A DNA stretch of 33,044 bases from Mogibacterium sp. (GTDB lineage Bacteria; Bacillota; Clostridia; Peptostreptococcales; Anaerovoracaceae), in the NCBI GenBank assembly GCA_017505405.1, contig JAFVPI010000094.1:1-33044 (forward strand), read 5' to 3'. Positions 8,018 to 14,718 of the stretch are shown here, in pieces. Position numbers and translations under genes: made by a program. The notes under the pieces were generated by a model. It saw only the letters and a list, made by a program, of their open reading frames with translations, did no database searches and was not told the DNA's origin. Each line of letters starts with the position of its first letter. The first letter of the stretch is position 1.

Positions 8018-8660
8018 ATGAAAAAAGAAACAGCGAAGCATACTGCAGTTGAAAAAACATTATACACAGACCTGCGTGGAGCAGTGTTATCGTTCTGGCG
8101 ATAGCAGCTGCCGTTTTGCTGTTTACTGTTTTCCGGATCTATTCAGAGGATATGCTTAGTGGTGATACGAGTATATTCTCTGTATATGGCGGGGAGCAGG
8201 TGGAATTTGAAAAAGCGTCAGTCAGAGAGATCCTGAACGAAAGCATGGAAAAGGACGATGCGGCGGATGGTGCGTACGAAGGCAGCCAGGAGCTGTCATG
8301 GATGTATCCATGAGCATATCGTCTTCTCTCTAAGAAGTTCATGCAGCAGATCCTTCTCTCACAAGGCGCGATCTTTTCAGATCAGGCATGAACATCGGCC
8401 GTGATATGGCGGGCACTATGACAAACACACTTATACTCGCCTTTCTGGGAAGTGAATTCACTCTTATAATATTTCTGTATTCACGCGGCCTCACATTCTA
8501 TCACCTGTTCTCAACAGCATTTATTGCGCTGGAAACGATCAGCGGACTCTCATCCAGCATAGGAATGATCATGACGATACCGCTTACCGCCCATATATCC
8601 TCAGCTATGATCTCAAAAAAACGTCCGGTGCCTCAGAAGGGCGATCCGGACAGAATGTAA
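8018..8660 (+). pseudogene. YibE/F family membrane protein, decayed
   Basis: Pieces of one YibE/F gene lie in order but are unreadable as one protein. ATG 8018 begins MKKETAKHTAVEKTLYTD; after a frameshift near 8085-8092 the first membrane helix follows (VIVLAIAAAVLLFTVF), then VYGGEQVEFEKASVREIL. At 8289-8295 (GGAGCTG) the text jumps to the family's C-terminal part, AVMDVSMSISSSL, meets an in-frame TAA at 8331, and continues EVHAADPSLTRRDLFRSG and MNIGRDMAGTMTNTLILAF to the stop at 8658. Intact members are about 380 residues; only about 215 codons remain, so the central membrane domain is deleted. The 165 bases upstream hold no gene. Confidence 0.8.
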
Positions 8661-8736
8661 TGATGATCAGCACTCCTTTTTTCCAAGTGTTCTTCATTAA
8701 AACCTTGTCATTTCCGGTCCGATATGTTAAGAGTTA

Positions 8737-8800
8737 ACAATATATATTGTGTTCTGTTTAAGTTCACATCAAAGATTGATAATAATATTGCTAATAATAT
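8737..8800. promoter_or_regulatory. AT-rich leader with palindrome and tandem repeat upstream of the oxoamine synthase
   Basis: A perfect 14-base palindrome, ACAATATATATTGT (8737-8750), is followed by two TAATAATAT copies at 8780-8788 and 8792-8800, a 12-base period. They sit 12-75 bases before the start codon at 8812, in a good place for promoter and operator elements, but I cannot pick a clear -35/-10 pair. Confidence 0.3.
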
Positions 8801-8811
8801 CGGAGAATTCC

Positions 8812-10005
8812 ATGGACATTTTTGCCAAATGCTATGATACATCGATGGTAGACGAGATCCGCGAAAAGGGTATATACCCGTATTTTCACGCGCTGGAATC
8901 CAGACAGGCTACCGAAGTCATAATGGAAAGCAAACGCCGCATCATGCTCGGCTCCAATAACTATCTCGGGCTGACATCACATCCCGAAGTTATAGAAGCC
9001 GGGGTCAGAGCTTATGAGGAATACGGCTCCGGATGTTCCGGTTCGCGTTTTCTGAACGGCACATTAAATCTGCACCTTCAGCTTGAGGCAGAGCTGGCTG
9101 AATTCCTGCGAAAAGAGGCGGTAATGACCTTTTCTACCGGATTCCAGTCCAATCTCGGCATCATAAGTTCAATAGCGGGCCGCAGTGATTACATCATCAT
9201 GGACAGGGAAAACCATGCAAGTCTGTACGACGCATGCCGCCTCTCTTTCGGAAAGATGCTCCGCTTCCGCCACAGTGACATGGAAGACCTTGAGCGTAAA
9301 CTCAATAAAATCCCGGAGAGCGCAGGCTGCCTGATAGTTACTGACGGCGTCTTCTCAATGGGCGGAGATATCGCGAACCTGCCGGAGATATGCAGGCTTG
9401 CAAAGAAATACAATGCGAGGGTCATGGTCGATGACGCTCACGGTCTTGGTGTGATCGGCGAAGGAGGCCGCGGAACAGCCAGTTATTACGGCCTGGAAGA
9501 TGACGTGGATATCTATATGGGAACTTTCTCAAAATCACTGGCTTCTCTGGGCGGATACATGGCGGCGTCCAGCCGGGTCGTAGACTACGTGAAACATTCC
9601 TCGAGACCGTTTATCTTTTCCGCCTCGATCACCCCTGCCAGCTGCGCTTCTGCTCTGACCGCATTGAGGATCCTGAAAGAGCACCCTGAACTTCCGGAGA
9701 CACTGCAGAGCAGAGCCCTTTTCATGCGCAAAAAACTGCATGAGTCCAATATCCGGATGAAGGAATCAAACGGAGACAGGATCCCTATTATTCCGATCTA
9801 CACTTATAAGCCGCTTACAACGCTGAGCATCGCCAAGGAACTATATGACCGCGGTGTCTACGTAAATCCGTCCTTGCCGCCTGCTACAGCACCAAATGAA
9901 TGCCTTTTGCGGACAAGCCTGATGGCAACGCACACAGAGGAGCAGATAGAAGAAGCAGTCGCCGTTATCGCGAAAGTTCTTCATAAACATCAAATTGGGA
10001 TCTGA
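8812..10005 (+). CDS. Alpha-oxoamine synthase, serine palmitoyltransferase-like PLP enzyme
   Basis: The 397-residue fold-type I PLP enzyme has the alpha-oxoamine synthase landmarks: GSGCSGSRFLNGTLNLH (72-88), stacking H135 in NHASLYDACR, DDAHGLGVIG with D208/H210, and the PLP lysine K241 in TFSKSLASLGGY. This family condenses an amino acid with an acyl thioester and loses CO2. The GCSGSRFLNGT phrase resembles bacterial serine palmitoyltransferases more than 2-amino-3-ketobutyrate ligase or BioF as I recall them. No biotin, threonine-degradation or acyl-carrier genes are nearby. ATG 8812 follows GGAGA by 5 bases. Its 3' end overlaps the convergent next gene by 41 bases. The actual substrate is unproven. 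Confidence 0.8.
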   Translation: MDIFAKCYDTSMVDEIREKGIYPYFHALESRQATEVIMESKRRIMLGSNNYLGLTSHPEVIEAGVRAYEEYGSGCSGSRFLNGTLNLHLQLEAELAEFLRKEAVMTFSTGFQSNLGIISSIAGRSDYIIMDRENHASLYDACRLSFGKMLRFRHSDMEDLERKLNKIPESAGCLIVTDGVFSMGGDIANLPEICRLAKKYNARVMVDDAHGLGVIGEGGRGTASYYGLEDDVDIYMGTFSKSLASLGGYMAASSRVVDYVKHSSRPFIFSASITPASCASALTALRILKEHPELPETLQSRALFMRKKLHESNIRMKESNGDRIPIIPIYTYKPLTTLSIAKELYDRGVYVNPSLPPATAPNECLLRTSLMATHTEEQIEEAVAVIAKVLHKHQIGI

Positions 10006-10537
10006 GGATCATGTCAAGCTCATTGTCAGGATTCTCATTCAGATATGTCCGGATTTCTTCATATATCATTTCCTCTGTAACTTCTTCCAGACTGCTGATA
10101 TACTTCTGCCCTTCTTCATCATCAATATAAGTTGTTGAATTGGCGATGCCTATCTCCTCCATTATGGATATCAGCTTATTGCCCGTCTCCTCATCAAGAG
10201 CCTTCCAGTCCACAAGAAGCTGAGTGAAATCATAAGCATTGAGAGGCTTGTCAGGCTTGGTGTATGGAGCGCACTCATAATCTATGACCGTCTCAACGTA
10301 GTCTTCATATGTTCTTGGCAGATCATTTTCAAGATGATGCGGCTGCATCTTCACATGCATCTCCTGCGCAGCCTTCTGATCCATAAAAAGATACATTATC
10401 ATTTTGTCCATGTCATGGACAGCCGCGCGCCTCAGCATCTCTTCTTTCAGGGCTGGCTCATGGATATATTTGCGCACGCAGTATTCAAAGGCCTTTCTGT
10501 GCCTGTATGTATAAATACACCATTTCAGATTTTTCAT
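9965..10537 (-). CDS. DUF5662-like protein with HD-type histidines
   Basis: The 190-residue acidic protein begins with a helical segment and then AAVHDMDKMIMYLF (from about 38) and MQPHHLEND (64-72), the HDxxK and PHH pair found in DUF5662 proteins, which may form an HD-like metal site. The rest is helical and acidic. No activity is established for the family. AAGGA lies about 7 bases before the ATG. The last 41 bases overlap the 3' end of the plus-strand oxoamine synthase, so both termini are encoded on opposite strands there. Confidence 0.55.
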   Translation of the reverse strand: MKNLKWCIYTYRHRKAFEYCVRKYIHEPALKEEMLRRAAVHDMDKMIMYLFMDQKAAQEMHVKMQPHHLENDLPRTYEDYVETVIDYECAPYTKPDKPLNAYDFTQLLVDWKALDEETGNKLISIMEEIGIANSTTYIDDEEGQKYISSLEEVTEEMIYEEIRTYLNENPDNELDMILRSQFDVYEELSR

Positions 10538-10589
10538 CCGTATTCCTTCTTTATCCGAGATACACGACTCTCATTCCCGCAATGTCTTA

Positions 10590-11930
10590 TTATGGATCTA
10601 TGTCTGCAAAAGTATATGGGTTGAATCCGTTTGCGGCCATAACGAACCACGCAGCCGGTGCTATATGCGGATCCGATGAATATTCCCATGGTGAACCGTC
10701 GAACAACTCCATGCCTGTCGAAAGATGGTCCGTAGTAGCCGCAGGGAAAAGTCCGTTCTTCAGCTGGATCGACTCCAGAGCCGACATAGCCTCTTCGTAG
10801 TGTTTCTCATCTCCGCGCAGCCTGTACATGAGGGCCGAATACGCTGTGCCTTCCGCCCACCAGCCGCCGTTCCTGTTTTCGAGGCAGAACGGGTATCCTC
10901 CGTCTTCAGTTTTCATTTCACTGACGATCTTCAGCGCATCGGAATACCGGTCGAACGAGTCTCCCATGGCAAGAGCGCACCACACCTGAGCATCCAGTGC
11001 GACTACCGATTTGTTCGGTGTGATCCCGTCGTCCAGGGTTCCCGTCATGAATAGCTTCTTTTCACTGTCATACATCGATTCGACGAATCTTTTCGCGCTT
11101 AGCGCGGCGTCATAGTATTTCGCTTCACCCGTGTCGCCGTACAGCTGAGAGAATGCAGCGTATGCGTCGATGTTGTGCTCTATTGATTTGTAAGTAAACG
11201 GATATACCACCGGAGGATCAGCTTCCTCCCAGCCGTCAAATCCTGCAGTGAATCCGTCTCCTCCCGACTTATCTGAACAGTTATCCAGCACCCAGTCCAT
11301 CATTGCCTTTGCAGCCTCGAGATACCTGTCGCCTCCGTATCTGTTTCTGTATTGCAGCAAAGCGAGAGCAGCATATGAAGTGTTGCCGACATTGCTTCCA
11401 ACCTGGTACCTGTCCTCAAGCCATTCTGCCCTGGCTTTGTCATACCAGCCTGGCATTTTGGCGCCGTCCCACTGTCCCCTGACTGCGTTTATGTTGCCGC
11501 CGGCGTAAGCATTGCGCACTCTCCTGACCCCCGAGCGGTCATTTTCGAGCGCGTACACGAAGGTATCCGCGAGCTGCTGAGCCTCTTCCTGTCTGCCATC
11601 CGATATGAATGCCATCAGGGCGAGCGCGTTATCGTATGCAAATGCCGCGTTCTGAATATAAATGTTGTCCGTGTCATAAGAAAGGATCATTACATGCGAG
11701 TCTTCGGATACCCTGTCAGCATTCATTCTAAGCGCAAGTGCATCTGCCGCAGCGTCTTTAGCCTCATGAAACATCATCTGCTTATCGACATCCCCGCCTT
11801 CCGGGTCCGCCGTTTCAGAAACATCAATGGTATCATCTGCGCCTGTGCCGGAATCCGAGCATGCCGAAAAGGCCGGGCATACAACCAGACACAAAAGCAA
11901 TATTAAGCAAACCAGTCTTCTTCTCGTCAT
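10590..11930 (-). CDS. Lipoprotein with (alpha/alpha) toroid, glycosidase-like fold
   Basis: The 446-residue precursor has a lipoprotein signal: basic MTRRR, hydrophobic LVCLILLLCLVVC, then the lipobox AFSAC with Cys24 as probable lipid anchor, followed by a Gly/Asp/Thr-rich spacer. The mature part is a run of paired helices with aromatic, Gly-rich loops (YQVGSNVGNTSYAALALL, SIEHNIDAYAAFSQLYG, GGWWAEGTAYSALMYRL), as in six-hairpin glycosidases and related toroid enzymes. I cannot assign a GH family or catalytic acids. It is probably membrane-anchored outside the cell and acts on glycans or binds them. AAAGGGAA precedes the ATG. Confidence 0.65.
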   Translation of the reverse strand: MTRRRLVCLILLLCLVVCPAFSACSDSGTGADDTIDVSETADPEGGDVDKQMMFHEAKDAAADALALRMNADRVSEDSHVMILSYDTDNIYIQNAAFAYDNALALMAFISDGRQEEAQQLADTFVYALENDRSGVRRVRNAYAGGNINAVRGQWDGAKMPGWYDKARAEWLEDRYQVGSNVGNTSYAALALLQYRNRYGGDRYLEAAKAMMDWVLDNCSDKSGGDGFTAGFDGWEEADPPVVYPFTYKSIEHNIDAYAAFSQLYGDTGEAKYYDAALSAKRFVESMYDSEKKLFMTGTLDDGITPNKSVVALDAQVWCALAMGDSFDRYSDALKIVSEMKTEDGGYPFCLENRNGGWWAEGTAYSALMYRLRGDEKHYEEAMSALESIQLKNGLFPAATTDHLSTGMELFDGSPWEYSSDPHIAPAAWFVMAANGFNPYTFADIDP

Positions 11931-12074
11931 TGAATTCCCTTTACCTTCTCCGGGATGATGCTCCTGGCCGGTCTGAAAAGGAAGCTTTTATAGACAGATT
12001 TTATCATAGTATACAGTCAATGTAAGTCCGCAGATTTTTCTAATGACTCATCATTATATTGCCCCGCTTCACAT

Positions 12075-12109
12075 AAAAAAGCCCCGGCGCATCCGTTTAA
12101 ATGCGCCGG
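12075..12109 (-). terminator. Strong hairpin terminator
   Basis: CCGGCGCAT (12084-12092) pairs perfectly with ATGCGCCGG (12101-12109) around an 8-base loop. On the minus strand it is followed by a T6 run (12080-12075); a T5 run at 12116-12120 could let it serve the plus strand too. It closes the unit containing the TIM-barrel gene and the two remnants to its right. The remainder of 11931-12152 holds no gene. Confidence 0.85.
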
Positions 12110-12152
12110 AGCCTATTTTTCTTTGAGCGTTTTGACTTTTGCTTTTGTCTGA

Positions 12153-12392
12153 TCAGCTGGCTGCAGATACCTTTGAGTCTACGTGCATTCCCATGCCTGC
12201 TGTATGTGCTGATACCTCAGAAGCAAGGTACAGAACAGCATTTGCGACTTCTTCAGGCTTAGCATAGCGCTTGTCCATAGCATATGTGCCTGCGAGCATT
12301 GCCATGGCTTCCTCGTGTGTCATTGAGTCTCCGAAGAAGTCCTTTTCGATCCTCAGCATCATCGGTGTATCTACCGGGCCCGGGCATACATA
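12153..12392 (-). pseudogene. 3' remnant of a classical short-chain dehydrogenase
   Basis: About 80 codons read as the C-terminal third of a classical SDR: VCPGPVDTPMM, the PG motif after the active site, then KRYAKPEEVANAVLYLASE and a final HTAGMGMHVDSKVSAAS. The GxxxGxG cofactor loop and YxxxK catalytic pair are missing. Upstream, the sequence changes to the GNAT remnant within a few codons of 12390, in a different frame. A 69-codon frame starting at ATG 12362 survives without its fold core and is unlikely to work as an enzyme. Confidence 0.75.
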
Positions 12393-12645
12393 CGCACTGC
12401 ATAATTCGCTTTCTGCACGGACAGAGATATCCTTTTGCAGCTTTTTTCACTAAGCAGAGTAATCAGTTCCTGAAGGAGACTGGTCCCTATACCCTGTCCG
12501 CGATGATCTTTCAGCACAGACATCGCAAGTGAAGGCGTTTCATCATCGATATGACCGTAATCATCCATTATACGTGTCCATGCTGCGCCAACAACAAGAC
12601 CTTCAGCAAGTCATATTCATCTGGTCTTATTTCTCTGAAGATCAT
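12391..12645 (-). pseudogene. GNAT acetyltransferase, internally deleted and truncated
   Basis: ATG 12645, 13 bases after the stop of the TIM-barrel gene, begins MIFREIRPDEYDLLK, a normal GNAT N-terminus, but the frame ends after about 25 codons. A second frame supplies VGAAWTRIMDDYGHIDDETP and the acetyl-CoA loop DHRGQGIGTSL, then SLSVQKANYAVRMYA, and breaks off where the SDR remnant begins. The stretch between (about 40-50 codons in relatives) is deleted and the frames do not match (77 bases apart). The C-terminal frame stops at 12371, inside SDR sequence. Confidence 0.75.
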
Positions 12646-12658
12646 ATTGTCAGTCCGG

Positions 12659-13483
12659 TCATAACAATGCTTTAAGGTAAGACACTCCGGCACCCGCCCA
12701 TTCATCTTCGATCCTAAGAGTTTCTTCCAGAGTGTCACATGGTTCCATCCATGATTCAAGGATAATATTGAAGTCTCTGTTTGACTTAATTCTGCATTCC
12801 TCATAACATCTGCAGATATCCAGTCTGCCCGTTCCCATACTTGCTCCTGTGATTTTGAGGCCACTTCCGCCGTTGTATCTTTTGATCACATAGTCCTTCA
12901 TGTGCAGGCAGACACAATAAGGGGCCATATATTTCAGGACCTCATCGATATGTTCCTCATGCGATAAAGAATTCACAGTGTCAACGGTCAGTCCTACCTG
13001 TGGGTGATCTATCGTTTCAACCATTTGCGCATATTCACGCGCACTGAATCTGTCGTGGTTTTCTATGCCGAGAACTACTCCGGCTTCCTCAAGCTGCGGG
13101 ATCACTGATGCTGATATCCGGCAGAAGTCATGCAGGTCCGGTGCAAAACCGATCCCGTCTGTAATAACGCGCAGAACGCGTCCTCCTATTATATGTGTAA
13201 TGCGTATATATTCAGATAATCTTTCTGATGTCGCCTTACGCATCCCGGCTTCAAGCTCAATGCCGCGCTCCTCTGCATGGATACGAATCTGTACAAGTTC
13301 CTCATCGGAATACACTTCAAGAGGCATGTTGTCCCCGAACTGAACAACGTCCGCTCCGAATGCGACCGCTTTATCGATGAGGTCATGCGGAGTCATAATG
13401 TGCTGCGGTTTAGTGAATGGTCTGGAACCGCAGGCAAAACTATAAGCGAAAGAACTGATACCAATTTTATGTGTAACGGCCAT
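12659..13483 (-). CDS. Sugar phosphate isomerase/epimerase-like TIM-barrel protein
   Basis: The 274-residue protein fits the AP-endonuclease-2/xylose-isomerase-like barrel. Visible metal-site candidates are GIENHD (about 150-155), LTVDTVNS, the CLHMKDY segment with its histidine, and ILESW near the C-terminus. Members isomerise or epimerise sugars, ketoses and inositol derivatives; the substrate is not evident. ATG 13483 is preferred, 7 bases after AAGGAG; a GTG two codons upstream is too close to that site. It lies 18 bases downstream of the sirtuin gene, so the two probably share a transcript. Confidence 0.8.
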   Translation of the reverse strand: MAVTHKIGISSFAYSFACGSRPFTKPQHIMTPHDLIDKAVAFGADVVQFGDNMPLEVYSDEELVQIRIHAEERGIELEAGMRKATSERLSEYIRITHIIGGRVLRVITDGIGFAPDLHDFCRISASVIPQLEEAGVVLGIENHDRFSAREYAQMVETIDHPQVGLTVDTVNSLSHEEHIDEVLKYMAPYCVCLHMKDYVIKRYNGGSGLKITGASMGTGRLDICRCYEECRIKSNRDFNIILESWMEPCDTLEETLRIEDEWAGAGVSYLKALL

Positions 13484-13501
13484 TAACACGCTCCTTACTG
13501 A

Positions 13502-14590
13502 TCATTGTTTTTCAGCTGTTGTCTGTGAAGATTTCAGGATCTCAGCCAATTCCTCAAGCACCTCACCCGTATCTCCGTTTATGCAGATCGACTGGCCGGC
13601 GATCTGCTTAGGTGCATAGGCCTCATTGTAATTCAGGCATGCGTAGACCGCGTCAGGATTATCATAAGTCATTGTCCAGAACGGAAATTTGATTATAACA
13701 GGGGTGTTGCTGCCCACTCCGAGTTCAAGATAGAGCACATGGCCGCCTTCGTTTTTCCTCAGGAATTGCGCATAGTTTGCAGACGCCTCATGCCAGCCTT
13801 CGTCTTCAACAAAGCTGTCGTCTGCCCTCAGATTAGTCGTAACATTGCTCCCGTCATCGGGGCACTTTGGGATCAGCTCAGATGGTATCCTCATCTGCAG
13901 TCTGTGGTCTTCAGGCACGCGGAACACTCCGTTTTCATCCTTAATGAAGCCCTGGGCTTCCATCGCTTTCATTACCCACTCTTCATTGTCATAGGTCTTC
14001 TGATTTGATGCCCTCACGCTCTGGAACAGGCCATAGTCTCCCTGCGTATAGAACAGCCTCGACTTATCGAAGCCGGCTCTCTGGAACTGGTGGTCCACAT
14101 TTGTAGTGATCACGAAATAGTCTTTGTCCCTTACGAGATCAAGCAGCTCCTTGTATACCGGCTTTGGCGCGTCAATATAACGATTTATATATATATGGCG
14201 TGCCCACCATGCCCAGAATGTTTCCGTATCAGGGAACGGATAGAATCCGCCGGAATACATATCCGTTATCCCGAACTTGCGGGCAAAGTCAAAAAAGTAT
14301 CTGTCGAAACGTTCCCCGCTGTACGTAAAACCTGCAGATGTTGAAAGGCCGGCGCCGGCGCCGATGATGATCGCATCTGCTGTCTGTATTTCTTCACAGA
14401 GCCGGGCGATATCTGCAGCTTTGTCACCGCTGCCATAGTAAACGCCACCGTGAAATCTGCTTATACCTTCTATGCCTTTACCTATACTCTCAAGATATCC
14501 ATTTGGCCTTGAGCCTTTGAAGCCGGAAGCAGCACAGCAAAGGTCCTCTTTTTCAGGATGATCTTTTGAAACTCTTCTATCTTCCATCAT
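13502..14590 (-). CDS. Sir2-family protein, class M (SirTM-like) ADP-ribosylating type
   Basis: The 362-residue protein has the sirtuin NAD-binding motif GAGAGLSTSAGF (77-88), TTNVDHQF with N164 and D166, and QGDYG at 183-187 where canonical sirtuins have the catalytic His. Gln at this position with the GERF...DMYSGGF stretch is typical of class M sirtuins, described as ADP-ribosyltransferases acting on a lipoylated GcvH-like protein encoded with a macrodomain hydrolase. Neither partner is in this window. The zinc-site region reads PKCPDDG, so at least one expected Cys is replaced. A 60-residue N-terminal extension is unexplained. The ribosome binding site is weak (AAGG). Confidence 0.75.
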   Translation of the reverse strand: MMEDRRVSKDHPEKEDLCCAASGFKGSRPNGYLESIGKGIEGISRFHGGVYYGSGDKAADIARLCEEIQTADAIIIGAGAGLSTSAGFTYSGERFDRYFFDFARKFGITDMYSGGFYPFPDTETFWAWWARHIYINRYIDAPKPVYKELLDLVRDKDYFVITTNVDHQFQRAGFDKSRLFYTQGDYGLFQSVRASNQKTYDNEEWVMKAMEAQGFIKDENGVFRVPEDHRLQMRIPSELIPKCPDDGSNVTTNLRADDSFVEDEGWHEASANYAQFLRKNEGGHVLYLELGVGSNTPVIIKFPFWTMTYDNPDAVYACLNYNEAYAPKQIAGQSICINGDTGEVLEELAEILKSSQTTAEKQ

Positions 14591-14637
14591 GATAATCGCC
14601 TTTTTTGCTCATCTCCAATTTCTATGTATATAAAAAT

Positions 14638-14691
14638 ATCAAATATTTGGGTAAGAAAAAAGACGCGGATGCCTTTGCATCAACGTCTTTT
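14638..14691 (-). terminator. Terminator within a dispersed repeat (copy 1)
   Basis: AAAAGACG (14658-14665) and CGTCTTTT (14684-14691) form the outer stem with an inner ATGC/GCAT, and on the minus strand a T6 run follows, closing the MBL/reductase gene that ends at 14719. Bases 14638-14669 match 24165-24196 at 28 of 32 positions. Confidence 0.75.
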
Positions 14692-14718
14692 GTGTCTTTG
14701 ACATGGATAATCCATCAT

